A DNA stretch of 59,703 nt, taken from positions 1 to 59,703 of the forward strand of contig CAYFJO010000018.1 in assembly GCA_964343305.1 (NCBI GenBank). The letters run 5' to 3'. The stretch's first letter is position 1. Every line of letters begins with the position of its first letter. This document shows, in pieces, positions 8,776-17,480 of the stretch. The notes beneath the pieces were generated by a model. It was not told the DNA's origin, did no database searches, and saw nothing but the letters and a program-made list of their open reading frames with translations. A program made the position numbers and the translations under genes. The DNA comes from CAYFJO01 sp964343305 (lineage in GTDB: Bacteria > Planctomycetota > Planctomycetia > Pirellulales > Pirellulaceae).

Positions 8776-10680
8776 GTGACTAACGCAAGCGATTACGAGG
8801 CGTTTCATCGGCGGTCCCAGGCGGATCGCTCGGGTTTCTGGGCCGAGCAAGCCGAGGCGATAGACTGGCATCGGCGCTGGGATCAAGTCCTGGACTTCAG
8901 CCGGCCCCCGTTCGCGCGGTGGTTTGTCGGCGCTCAGACAAACCTTTGCCATAACGCTTTGGACCGGCACCTGGCCACGCGCTCCGAGCAACTCGCCTTG
9001 ATCTACATCTCTTCAGAGACGGGCGAAACGGCCCGTTACACCTACGCCGAATTGCACCGCGAGGTAGTGCGACTGGCCGCCGTGCTGTGTGAGTTGGGAA
9101 TCGGCAAAGGAGACCGTGTCATCATCTATATGCCGATGATCGCCGAAGCGGTCTTTGCCATGTTGGCTTGCGCGCGGCTGGGGGCCATCCACTCGGTGGT
9201 GTTTGGCGGCTTCGCGGCGCCCAACCTGGCCCGGCGAATTGACGATGCTGCGCCCAAGCTGTTGATCACCGCCGACGCGGGGATGCGCGGTGGCAAGGTG
9301 ATCCCCTACAAACATCTGGTGGACGAGGCGCTGCGATTGTCCGAATCCCCGCCCGAACGAGTGCTGATTTACCGCCGTGGTCTGGTGAACGACATGCCGC
9401 TCACCGACGGCCGAGATCTGGATTACGCAAGTTTGCGCGAGCGGCACATGGATGCGGACGTGCCCGTCGTGTGGCTGGAATCCAACGAGCCGAGCTACAT
9501 CCTGTACACTTCCGGCACGACCGGCAAACCTAAAGGCGTGCAGCGGGACACGGGTGGCTACGCGACGGCGCTGGCCGCTTCGATGAAGTATGTCTACGCC
9601 GCGCAGCCGGGCGAGACCATGTTCACCACGTCAGACATCGGCTGGGTGGTGGGACATTCCTACATTGTCTACGGACCGCTGATCCACGGCATGACGACGA
9701 TCGTGTACGAGGGTCTACCGATCCAGCCCGACCCCGGAATTTGGTGGAAGATCGTGGCGGAGCAGCGGGTCACGACCATGTTTTCGTCACCCACCGCGAT
9801 CCGCGTGCTCAGGAAACAAGACCCCAAATACCTCTCGATGCACGACGTGAGTTCGCTGCGTTACCTGTTTTTGGCCGGCGAACCGCTGGACGAGCCCACG
9901 TGGCGCTGGATCAGCGACGCTTCGGGAGTTCCCGTGATCGATCACTACTGGCAGACGGAAACCGGTTGGGCCATCCTGAGCTATTTGCCGGGCCTGGAAC
10001 CGCCCTCGATCAAGCCCGGCTCGCCAGGGTTTCCCACCTACGGTTTCGACTTGAAACTGGTAGACGAGAGAACCGGCGCCGAACTGGGCGCGGGCGAGAA
10101 GGGGGTACTTGTCGCCGCGCCCCCGCTGCCGCCTGGCTGTCTCACCACGGTGTGGGGCGATGATCAGCGATTCGTCGACGACTATTGCTCAGACTACGAC
10201 GAGTCCTTGTATTCGACTTTCGATTGGGCTTTGCGCGACCCGGAAGGTTACTACTTCATCCTCGGTCGAACCGATGACGTGATCAACGTCGCCGGCCACC
10301 GGCTCGGCACGCGCGAGATCGAAGAGGCCGTCAGCGACCATCCGCGTGTCGCTGAGGCAGTGGTGGTCGGTGTGCATGACGAAGTGAAGGGGCAGGCGGT
10401 GATTGTGTTCGCGGTGCTGAAAACCGACGGGGCTGAGGCCGATGATGAGGACCATTCGACTTGCCGCGGGCAAATCGCCCAGAACGTCGTCGACAAGCTG
10501 GGTCCGATCGCGCGTCCGGCCCAGGTCCACATCGTGTCCGCACTGCCCAAGACCCGTTCCGGCAAGCTGCTCCGCCGCAGCATTCAGGCCCTGGCCGAGG
10601 ACCGCGATCCGGGGGACCTGACGACCTTGGACGACCCCGCCGCGCTGGACGAGATCCGCCGAGCTGTGGCCGCCGACTGA
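8776..10680 (+). CDS. prpE: Propionyl-CoA synthetase (acyl-CoA synthetase, PrpE family)
   Basis: This AMP-forming ligase activates propionate or a similar short acid to its CoA ester. Evidence includes the P-loop YTSGTTGKPKGVQRDTGGY, the PrpE-specific stretch GWVVGHSYIVYGPL, the adenine motif HYWQTETGW, the hinge GRTDDVINVAGHRLGTREIEE, and the conserved lysine in TRSGKLLRR. I chose GTG at 8776 because GAGGTG precedes it and the resulting 634 residues match the family length, with the usual N-terminus (YEAFHRRSQADRSGFWAEQAE). An ATG at 8650 in the same frame would add 42 residues that do not look like the family. It is divergent from the sulfatase maturase. Confidence 0.92.
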   Translation: MTNASDYEAFHRRSQADRSGFWAEQAEAIDWHRRWDQVLDFSRPPFARWFVGAQTNLCHNALDRHLATRSEQLALIYISSETGETARYTYAELHREVVRLAAVLCELGIGKGDRVIIYMPMIAEAVFAMLACARLGAIHSVVFGGFAAPNLARRIDDAAPKLLITADAGMRGGKVIPYKHLVDEALRLSESPPERVLIYRRGLVNDMPLTDGRDLDYASLRERHMDADVPVVWLESNEPSYILYTSGTTGKPKGVQRDTGGYATALAASMKYVYAAQPGETMFTTSDIGWVVGHSYIVYGPLIHGMTTIVYEGLPIQPDPGIWWKIVAEQRVTTMFSSPTAIRVLRKQDPKYLSMHDVSSLRYLFLAGEPLDEPTWRWISDASGVPVIDHYWQTETGWAILSYLPGLEPPSIKPGSPGFPTYGFDLKLVDERTGAELGAGEKGVLVAAPPLPPGCLTTVWGDDQRFVDDYCSDYDESLYSTFDWALRDPEGYYFILGRTDDVINVAGHRLGTREIEEAVSDHPRVAEAVVVGVHDEVKGQAVIVFAVLKTDGAEADDEDHSTCRGQIAQNVVDKLGPIARPAQVHIVSALPKTRSGKLLRRSIQALAEDRDPGDLTTLDDPAALDEIRRAVAAD

Positions 10681-10739
10681 ACTTGCCCCGAATTGGAACT
10701 AGATTTAGACAGAAAGATCAGGGGACAGGACAAGAGTTG

Positions 10740-10762
10740 GGAACTGCCGAAAAACAACTTCC
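10740..10762 (+). repeat. Left terminal inverted repeat of ISAzo13-family element
   Basis: The 23 bases match the reverse complement of 12066-12088 at 21 positions; the mismatches are at the 12th and 16th bases from the outer end. It lies 84 bases upstream of the transposase start. Confidence 0.85.
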
Positions 10763-10846
10763 GCATCTTGCACGACATGTTTTATAACAGGGCAAGTTGT
10801 CGTTGTTTGTTGAAGTTGTCGTTTTGTTTCTTAGGAGAAGAAGACC

Positions 10847-12056
10847 ATGGAACGCTATTCGGTGGAGATTGAAGAGCAAATGAAGACCTTCTACGAATCA
10901 CTTTCGGAAAAAGATCGTCGACGTTACGCTGCTGTGGAAACCGAGAAGCTCGGATACGGCGGACTGGCATATATCGCTTCGGTGTTGCATTGCGACGCCA
11001 AGACCATTCGACAAGGACAAGCGGACATGGCCGAGTTGCCGGAAGATCCCGCAGGGACACGGGTCCGAAAAAAAGGGGGGACGCAAATGCTATCTTGATA
11101 GCAATCCCGAAGTGAAAGAAGTTTTTACCTCGGTGATTACCGAGCATATGGCGGGCGATCCCATGCGGGAAGATGTGATTTGGACCAACCTGTCGTAGAA
11201 CGAGATCGCGCATCGGATGTCCAAGGTGGGGACGGTCGTCAGTCCGTTTGTCGCCAAACAACTGGTCGTGGATTTCGGTTTGGGGCGCCGCAAAGCACGA
11301 AAACAAAAGGCCACCGGACCGTCCTCTCCCTATCGGAACCAGCAGTTTGAACACATCGCCGACCTCAAGCAGCAATACTTCGATGCTGGCGATCCGGTGA
11401 TCAGCATGGACACAAAAAAGAAAGAATATTTGGGAAATCTCTACCGAGACGGCCAACTGTTCACGACCGGGGAGATCGAAGTTTATGACCACGATTTTCT
11501 CCGTTTGACCGAGGGCGTCTTGATTCCTCACGGCATCTACGATCTGTCCCGCAACGTGGGACACATCAATCTGGGGCTGAGCCACGACACCAGCCAGTTC
11601 GCCTGTGTCAGCCTGGGATATTGGTGGCGGCAGTTTGGCCGGCGGTATTACCCGCAAGCAAGTTCGTTGCTGGTCCTCTGCGATGCGGGCGGCAGTCACG
11701 ATGCGCGGCACTGGATTTTCAAGGAAGACCTTCAGAACCTGGCCAACCGGCTGGGCCTCGAAATTCGCATGGCGCACTATCCCCCGTACTGCTCGAAGTA
11801 CACGCCGATCGACCATCGTTTCTTTCCCCACATAACACGCGCCTTGCGGGGGGTGATCTTCCGCAGCGTGGAGTTGGTCACGAAGCTCATCCGTCAAGCC
11901 CGAACGAAAACCGGGCTTCGCACAACGGCTCACGTTATCCGCAGGATGTTCCAAACGAAACGAAAACCATCCGAAGCATTTCGCAGCAACTCACCCATCG
12001 TTTTCGACTCGATCTTGCCACAATGGAACTACAAAGCCGTCTCGCAAAACATTTGA
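10847..12056 (+). pseudogene. ISAzo13-family transposase, frameshifted and with nonsense codon
   Basis: The first 77 codons (MERYSVEIEEQMKTFYESL... RVRKKGG) read in one frame. At the run of seven A and six G at 11068-11080 the family sequence continues in the +1 frame (GRKCYLDSNPEVKEVF...), as if one base had been gained. TAG at 11196-11198 then breaks WTNLS-NEIAHRM. The remainder from 11217 is open and shows the DDE-type core: PVISMDTKKKE, LVLCDAGGS, and PIDHRFFPHI, where the family usually has a Glu in place of this Asp. Three separate lesions mark a dead gene. Single-base indels in such a homopolymer could be a sequencing artefact, but the stop codon could not. Confidence 0.88.
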
Positions 12057-12065
12057 CAACAAAAG

Positions 12066-12088
12066 GGAAGTTATTTCTCGGCAGTTCC
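12066..12088 (-). repeat. Right terminal inverted repeat of ISAzo13-family element
   Basis: This is the partner of the repeat at 10740-10762. It begins nine bases after the transposase stop codon and fixes the right edge of the element. Confidence 0.85.
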
Positions 12089-12122
12089 TTGCCGGCCGAC
12101 GAAGCTCATGCGCGTCGTCGCA

Positions 12123-13556
12123 TCACGCGATCAACGGGGTCAGAATCTTAGGTTTGTAAATACTGGTGAGCCGGTCGTCGAGGCCGTTCCGCGGGAAAGT
12201 GACTCGGCCGTGGTCCAGGCCCAACAAGTGCAGGATCGTGGCATGAAGATCAGCGACCTGCACGCGATTCTCAACGGCGTGATAGCCCAGTTCGTCCGTG
12301 CTGCCGTACGTCTGGCCGCCTTGGATTCCGCCGCCCGCCAGCCACGTGCTGAATCCCTGTTTGTGATGGTCTCGCCCATCGCCGCTTTGGCTCACCGGTG
12401 TGCGGCCGAACTCGCCGGTCCACATCATTAACGTGCTGTCCAACAAGCCGCGGCGTTTCAGGTCCGCCAGCAACGCAGCCGTAGGTTGGTCGGTTTGATC
12501 GCAGCAGTCCCGCGTCCGTGCGGCGTTGTTGTTGTGCGTGTCCCAGATCTGGCCGCGCACGAGGATTTGAACGAACCGCACGCCACGTTCGATCAACCGC
12601 CGCGCGATCAGGCAACGACGGGCATAGCTGTCGGTCTTCGGCTGGTCGATGCCGTAGAGTACTTGCGTTTCTTTTGATTCCTGAGACAAGTCCAACGCCT
12701 CCGTGGCGGAAAGCTGCATGCGGGCCGCCAGTTCGTAACTGGCGATGCGGGCCTCCAACTTCGGTGCGATGCTGCGATGTTCGGCCTGATGCACCGCGTT
12801 GAGCGAACGAAGCAAGTTGGATCGTAACTGTTGGACCCTGTCAGGAACCGGCGTGGTCGGGTTCAGGTAAAGAACCGGCGTGCCCGTGTGGCGGAAGTGC
12901 ACGCCCTGATATCGCGGCGGCAGAAAACCCGACGACCAGTTTCGCACGCCATCCACGGGCAACTGGGTATCGTTCCGCAACACAACATAAGCGGGTAGGT
13001 TTTCATTGTCCGATCCCAATGCGTAGCTGACCCAGGCCCCCATGGTCGGTCGACCGGAAATGATGCGGCCGGTTTGCATGTGCCACAGCGCCTGTTCGTG
13101 GTTGTTGTGTTCGGTGAACATCGACCGAATCACCGCAATGTCGTCGGCGCAAGCGGCCGTGTGTGGCAGGGCTTCCGAGTACTCGATGCCACACTCGCCG
13201 CCGGGACGAAACTTGAACGGCGAACCCAGCAGGCTACCGTGCTTCGTCAACTTTACGAGGTCGGTGAAGTACTCAGGCATCGCTTGACCGTTCCGCTTAT
13301 TCAACTCCGGCTTGGGGTCGAGCAAATCGACGTGGCTAGGACCACCGTGCTGGAATAATTGGATGACGGCCTTGGCTTTGGGCAGAAAGTGCGTTCCCAT
13401 TGTCTGATCGTGCGAAGGCGTTGCCGCACGGACCTCTTCCTCGCGCGACAGCCAAGCCAGCGCCATGCCAGCCATCCCGGCCGCGCTGCAGGAAAACACT
13501 TCACGCCGAGTGATCAGATCTGACAGATGTTGATGGTGGAAATCTCGGTCGGTCAT
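12123..13556 (-). CDS. DUF1501 protein with twin-arginine-like signal
   Basis: This is a DUF1501 family member (477 residues) of the sulfatase/alkaline-phosphatase-like fold, very abundant in planctomycetes and of unknown biochemical activity. TRREVFSCSAAGMAGMALAWL resembles the twin-arginine export signals usual for this family. Family motifs include VIQLFQHGGPSHVDLLDPKPELN, TGEFGRTP with GRDHH, and LPAYVVL. The ATG at 13556 has GAGGG six bases upstream. It follows the PSCyt1-DUF1549-DUF1553 gene by 63 bases on the same strand, the pairing seen again and again in this phylum, and is the last gene of the operon starting at 20.7 kb. Confidence 0.9.
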   Translation of the reverse strand: MTDRDFHHQHLSDLITRREVFSCSAAGMAGMALAWLSREEEVRAATPSHDQTMGTHFLPKAKAVIQLFQHGGPSHVDLLDPKPELNKRNGQAMPEYFTDLVKLTKHGSLLGSPFKFRPGGECGIEYSEALPHTAACADDIAVIRSMFTEHNNHEQALWHMQTGRIISGRPTMGAWVSYALGSDNENLPAYVVLRNDTQLPVDGVRNWSSGFLPPRYQGVHFRHTGTPVLYLNPTTPVPDRVQQLRSNLLRSLNAVHQAEHRSIAPKLEARIASYELAARMQLSATEALDLSQESKETQVLYGIDQPKTDSYARRCLIARRLIERGVRFVQILVRGQIWDTHNNNAARTRDCCDQTDQPTAALLADLKRRGLLDSTLMMWTGEFGRTPVSQSGDGRDHHKQGFSTWLAGGGIQGGQTYGSTDELGYHAVENRVQVADLHATILHLLGLDHGRVTFPRNGLDDRLTSIYKPKILTPLIA

Positions 13557-13565
13557 GGTTTTCCC

Positions 13566-13611
13566 TCGTACTTCGAATTTCGAATATCGAACAAGGAATG
13601 TCGAATGATGA
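13566..13611. repeat. TTCGAATTTCGAATATCGAA-type intergenic repeat
   Basis: The 63-base gap between two operon genes carries the periodic AT-rich sequence TTCGAATTTCGAATATCGAA followed by AATGTCGAATGATGAA. It resembles the longer block at 18780-18985. Such sequences create spurious FRISN/FGFR-like peptides when translated. It is probably a copy of a dispersed intergenic repeat. Confidence 0.5.
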
Positions 13612-13619
13612 AAGAAAAA

Positions 13620-16274
13620 CTAATGCACATACAAAAACTCGTTCGTGTTCAACAGCACCAGCGCCACCTGTTTCCAACCGGAACGGTAAGTCGCTTCCTT
13701 CTCTGCCGCGGTAGCAGTGGGGTGTTTGTCGCCGAACGTCTCTTGGGCAAAGGCTTCCAGAAACTCTGCAACAAACTCCCGTTCGGCCGCAACAGGCGGG
13801 CGGCTGAACAACAGCCGATAAGCGGCATCGATTCGCGCGTCACGGCCGGCCGGAGCCAACTGCCAAATCCGTTCGGCCAGCGCACCGGCATTCCGCCCTG
13901 CAAACGGTCCGTTCATCATCTCCAGTGCCTGCTGCGGCACGATCGACTCGGTTCGTTTCGGGCAATTGGTTTCCATCTTGGGCGTGTCGAAGGTGTCCAG
14001 GAATGTAACATGCTGGCTGCGGCGGACGATCAGGTAGATGCTGCGACGGTTGCCTTGCGGATCGTCCCCGGTGACAACCGCGCCGGTGGCTTCTCGTTTC
14101 ACCGGCGCCGGCGGGCCGTGCATCCGCAGATTCAGCTTGCCCGCCGCGGCCAGCAACGTATCTCGAACGACCTCGCCGTCATGTCGCTTGGGTCGCCACG
14201 ACCCTAAGAGGATGTTCTCAGGATCCTGGGCCGCTTTTTGCGTGTCCAACGCAGAAGTCTGCCGATAGGCCGTCGAGGTCAACATGAGACGATGTAGCTG
14301 TTTCAGGCTCCAGTCTTGCCGGATGAACTCAGTGGCCAGCCAATCCAACAACTCTGGATGGGACGGGCGACTTCCGGTGTGTCCAAAGTCGGCAACCGTC
14401 TCAACCAGCCCGCGACCGAAGTGACGAGCCCATATCCGATTGACTTGGATCCGCGCGGTCAGCGGATGCTCTGGATCGGTCAACCATTCGGCGAAAGCCC
14501 GCCGCCGCCCCGTCGTTTTGTAGCTCGATTGAGGTTGCAACTTGAAGCTTGGTTTCGCCAGCACAACCGGCACGGCTGGCTCGATCGTTGCCCCCGGCTT
14601 GTCGTGTTCGCCGCGCAGAAGAACGTGCGCTTGACGAGGCTGATCGTCCAAGTCCATCAGGCCGCGGATCTCGACGATCTTTTTTTGCAACGCTTGCTCG
14701 TCGGCGATGGCGGTCCGCAGTTTCGTATTGTCTTTTTGATAGTCGGGAAAACTCTCTTCGAGCGTGTTAGTCGTGAAAGAGATGCCTGGCGCGTACTCGG
14801 CGAGTAGCTTCTTCTGCGCGTCGTTTTGTTTCTTTGCATCGACCAGCAGCGCCGCAATGAGCTTGTCACGTGTGTCCGGCTTCACGGCTTGCCAGGATTC
14901 GGGGTTCAACTTCTGGGCTAAGAACTTCTCGGCGTACCGCTTGGTGAGCGCCGCCAATTGAGCGTTCAGATTTTTGACCTGCTCGTCGATCCGTTTATTT
15001 TTGTCCTTGAATGCAGTCTGCTGCGATTCGGACGCCATGGGGATGTGTCGAGTGGTCGAGGGAATCCATTGCTGCGGATCGTAGGAAGCCAAAAAAATGG
15101 CATGCAGTCCGTAGTAGTCGCGCTGAGAAATCGGGTCGTACTTGTGGGAGTGGCAACGGGCACATTTCATCGTCAGCCCCAATAAAGCGGAACTGAGGAT
15201 CTCGATCGTGTCGCTCATCACTTTGTGACATTCGTTCGGTTCCGTGTAGCCGGGGTAAGTGGGATCGGCGGCGGTCCGCAGAAAACCGGTGGCGACCAGT
15301 TTTTCGATCATATCGGGCGTCAGTTCGTCAGCCCTCCGCCAATCGGTCAATTCATCGCCCGCGATTTGTTCGCGAAGAAACTGATCGAATGGCTTGTCTT
15401 GGTTGAGCGCGCGAATGACATAGTCGCGATAACGCCACGCCTCTGGCCGCAGTCGGTCCGCATTCAGATACCCGTCCGAATCGGCGTACCCCGCGACGTC
15501 CAACCAATGCCGCCCCCACCGTTCGCCGTAGTGCTCTGCATCAAGCAGTTGGTCAACCAGCCGCTCGTAGGCATCCGACCGGTCATCGTCGATGAACGCG
15601 TCGATTTGCTGCGGCGTCGGCGGCAATCCGTGGAGATCAAAATAGAGCCGTCGCAGCAGTACCAATTTGGCAGCATCGGGATTAAACGTCAGCCCTTTCT
15701 CTTCCAATTTGGCGAGCAGGAACGCGTCGATCGGCGTACCCACTCGATGGTCATCTTCCACAGCGGGCACCGGCGGGCGGACGGGTGGTTGGAACGCCCA
15801 ATACTCTCGATCCTCGTCGGTAACCCAGGCAATCTCTTCCGCGTCGTCTAGCGGTTTCTCTTTCTCTCCGGCAATCGGCGCCCCGACCGCGATCCAACGC
15901 CGCAGCAGTTCGCGTTGTTTCTCGTCCAGCGGTTTTTCGTCTTCGGGCGGCATCTCGCCAGCTTCAATCTGTTCGATCAACAAGCTCTCGTCTGGCTCGC
16001 CTGGCACTATCGCCGGCCCACTCTCGCCGCCTTTCGCCATCGTAAAGCGTCGGCGCACGTCCAACTCGCCTTTCCTAGCCTTCTGGCCGTGACATTCAAC
16101 ACAATGGACCTCAAGAATCGGCACGATGTCGTTTTCAAACGACAACTTGTCACGGGTGGCCTGCGCGCCGGCCGATTTCGTTGCCTTTTCTTCTTGGGCG
16201 TAAACCGGCAAAACTGCCCATGCCGATGCGATTGCTATTACGGCGACAAACAACAATATTCGCGAAACCGTCAT
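13620..16274 (-). CDS. PSCyt1-DUF1549-DUF1553 c-type cytochrome protein
   Basis: The start at ATG 16274 has GGAG eight bases upstream and opens a signal peptide (MTVSRILLFVAVIAIASAWA). The 884-residue mature architecture is that of the planctomycete cytochrome proteins: an N-terminal PSCyt1 domain with haem motif CVECH (58-62), the DUF1549 domain (PVRPPVPAV... DAFLLAKLEEKGL... ERWGRHWLDVAGYADSDGY), a second conserved CARCHSHKYDP near residue 365, then DUF1553 at the C-terminus (ARIQVNRIWARHFGRGLVET, SHPELLDWLATEF). It is exported and presumably binds haem, but its redox role is not established. It is paired with the DUF1501 gene downstream. Confidence 0.92.
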   Translation of the reverse strand: MTVSRILLFVAVIAIASAWAVLPVYAQEEKATKSAGAQATRDKLSFENDIVPILEVHCVECHGQKARKGELDVRRRFTMAKGGESGPAIVPGEPDESLLIEQIEAGEMPPEDEKPLDEKQRELLRRWIAVGAPIAGEKEKPLDDAEEIAWVTDEDREYWAFQPPVRPPVPAVEDDHRVGTPIDAFLLAKLEEKGLTFNPDAAKLVLLRRLYFDLHGLPPTPQQIDAFIDDDRSDAYERLVDQLLDAEHYGERWGRHWLDVAGYADSDGYLNADRLRPEAWRYRDYVIRALNQDKPFDQFLREQIAGDELTDWRRADELTPDMIEKLVATGFLRTAADPTYPGYTEPNECHKVMSDTIEILSSALLGLTMKCARCHSHKYDPISQRDYYGLHAIFLASYDPQQWIPSTTRHIPMASESQQTAFKDKNKRIDEQVKNLNAQLAALTKRYAEKFLAQKLNPESWQAVKPDTRDKLIAALLVDAKKQNDAQKKLLAEYAPGISFTTNTLEESFPDYQKDNTKLRTAIADEQALQKKIVEIRGLMDLDDQPRQAHVLLRGEHDKPGATIEPAVPVVLAKPSFKLQPQSSYKTTGRRRAFAEWLTDPEHPLTARIQVNRIWARHFGRGLVETVADFGHTGSRPSHPELLDWLATEFIRQDWSLKQLHRLMLTSTAYRQTSALDTQKAAQDPENILLGSWRPKRHDGEVVRDTLLAAAGKLNLRMHGPPAPVKREATGAVVTGDDPQGNRRSIYLIVRRSQHVTFLDTFDTPKMETNCPKRTESIVPQQALEMMNGPFAGRNAGALAERIWQLAPAGRDARIDAAYRLLFSRPPVAAEREFVAEFLEAFAQETFGDKHPTATAAEKEATYRSGWKQVALVLLNTNEFLYVH

Positions 16275-16302
16275 TGCAAGACTCCGCCTTCTCCCGACGA
16301 AT

Positions 16303-17391
16303 TCATGTTGCAGCTTTTTCCGGCGTGGGGAACTCAAAAAGGTGAATGGGAGAATTGTTGCCAGCGTACTTCCCGTCCTTGTCCAGACGTCTGCCGTTGC
16401 CGTTGCTACCTCTGTTGGTGGCGATGACGGCAAGGCGCTTGCCGTTGGGGTGCAGGCTCACACTGTGAGGGTTGGCGAGCTTCGTGGTGACAAAGAACGG
16501 CTCCTCGTCCTGGGGGCGCCAGAGCAGGAACTTGCCTTTGCCTGGCGTGCCGCTGGTGACCGCGATGATGAAACCATCCGTGTGGAAAATGACGTCGTGG
16601 ACGAACACGTCGTTGCGGTCGCCGAATTGGATCGTCTTCTTCAGCTCGCCGCTTTCGAAGTCAAACAGCAGCAGCGTTGGCGGGCCGGTGACGTTGCCAG
16701 AGGTCTCTGGTGAGGTTCCGCCGCAAGCGAGTGTTTTACACTCCTGGTCCAACGCCATCGCTCGGACGCCACCAACTTCTTGAATTCTGCGGTAAACGTA
16801 GAGTACGCCAGCGTCGAACTCGCGGACGCACTGACCAGTGGCGAGGTCCCACAGCTTGACGACGCCTTTCATGTCGCCGGAGAGCAACCGTTTGCCGTCC
16901 GGATGAAAAAGCACACGGAAGACGTCCTCGCCGTGGCCGACGAGTTCTTGCTGCTTCGTGCCGTCCTGAGTGGACCAAAGCCGTACCGTTTGGTCCATCC
17001 CGCACGTCGCCAACGTCTTTCCGTCCGCGCTGACCGCGACACAGCGAATCCAGCCGTTGTGCGCGTCGTCGACCTTCCAGATCGGCTGTGGGTTCTCTTG
17101 GGCATACTCCCAGCAGCAAAGTTCCCCCCAACTATCGGCGGTGAACAGGTGCTTGCCCTGTGGATCGAATGTGTACGCCTCGACCCAGGCGCGGTGTCCT
17201 TCCAGCGGCGACAACTCCGGTGTTTCTTCGCTCGTCACGTCCCACCGGAGCACAGGACCGTCCAGTCCACCGCCAACCAGAAAATCACCGCAGGGACTGA
17301 ACCGCGCGGCAGTTACCTGCCGGTCTAATTTGAGTACCTTGACTTCTTTCGGTTCATACTTCGCCAGCAGGTCTTGAGGATCCGCCTTCAT
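16303..17391 (-). CDS. WD40-repeat protein
   Basis: The 362 residues form about seven WD40 blades, seen as repeated VAVSADGKTLATCGMDQTVRLW-type units (for example VLFHPDGKRLLSGDMKGVVKLWD and VSLHPNGKRLAVIATN). There is no signal peptide, so it is either cytoplasmic or dependent on partners for location. The ATG at 17391 has GGGAG about seven bases upstream. It lies 28 bases before the PSCyt1 gene and after a DUF1501 gene in the same operon. WD40 proteins are common in DUF1501/DUF1549 clusters and probably act as scaffolds, which is inference. Confidence 0.9.
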   Translation of the reverse strand: MKADPQDLLAKYEPKEVKVLKLDRQVTAARFSPCGDFLVGGGLDGPVLRWDVTSEETPELSPLEGHRAWVEAYTFDPQGKHLFTADSWGELCCWEYAQENPQPIWKVDDAHNGWIRCVAVSADGKTLATCGMDQTVRLWSTQDGTKQQELVGHGEDVFRVLFHPDGKRLLSGDMKGVVKLWDLATGQCVREFDAGVLYVYRRIQEVGGVRAMALDQECKTLACGGTSPETSGNVTGPPTLLLFDFESGELKKTIQFGDRNDVFVHDVIFHTDGFIIAVTSGTPGKGKFLLWRPQDEEPFFVTTKLANPHSVSLHPNGKRLAVIATNRGSNGNGRRLDKDGKYAGNNSPIHLFEFPTPEKAAT

Positions 17392-17421
17392 CGTCGTGCT
17401 CCCAAGTGGAGTTGCTAGTTT

Positions 17422-17474
17422 CGTAGCGGAAGTCGTGCGACTTCCGATTCCGAACTCTCACGAGTTCGGCTACG
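17422..17474. repeat. Three-stem palindromic element in operon gap
   Basis: An outer stem CGTAGC (17422-17427) pairs with GCTACG (17469-17474). It encloses two hairpins: GGAAGTCG-TG-CGACTTCC (17428-17445), and CCGAACTC-TCAC-GAGTTCGG (17450-17469), which shares one base with the outer stem. All stems are perfect. As RNA it would fold as a small three-way junction between the DUF1501 stop and WD40 start. It may be a dispersed planctomycete repeat or an RNA processing/stability element. Confidence 0.6.
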
Positions 17475-17480
17475 TCCGTT

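Larger units (their letters stand above)
10740..12088 (+). mobile_element. ISAzo13-family insertion sequence, decayed
   Basis: This 1349-base element is bounded by 23-base terminal inverted repeats (10740-10762 and 12066-12088) that differ at two positions, sharing GGAACTGCCGA at the outer end and AACTTCC at the inner end. TTG flanks both ends (10737-10739 and 12089-12091), a possible 3-base target duplication. The single transposase frame inside carries a frameshift and a stop codon, so the element can no longer move by itself. It sits between prpE and the convergent DUF1501 gene and interrupts no recognisable gene. Confidence 0.85.

Noticed and set aside
11068..11080. A7G6 run as a programmed frameshift site for the ISAzo13 transposase
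   Set aside because: The needed shift is +1, not the -1 usual at such runs, and a later TAG plus the Glu-to-Asp change show decay.
10782..11954. 390-residue open frame on the minus strand
   Set aside because: It is antisense to the ISAzo13 transposase, which has clear family motifs; the minus frame shows no recognisable domain.
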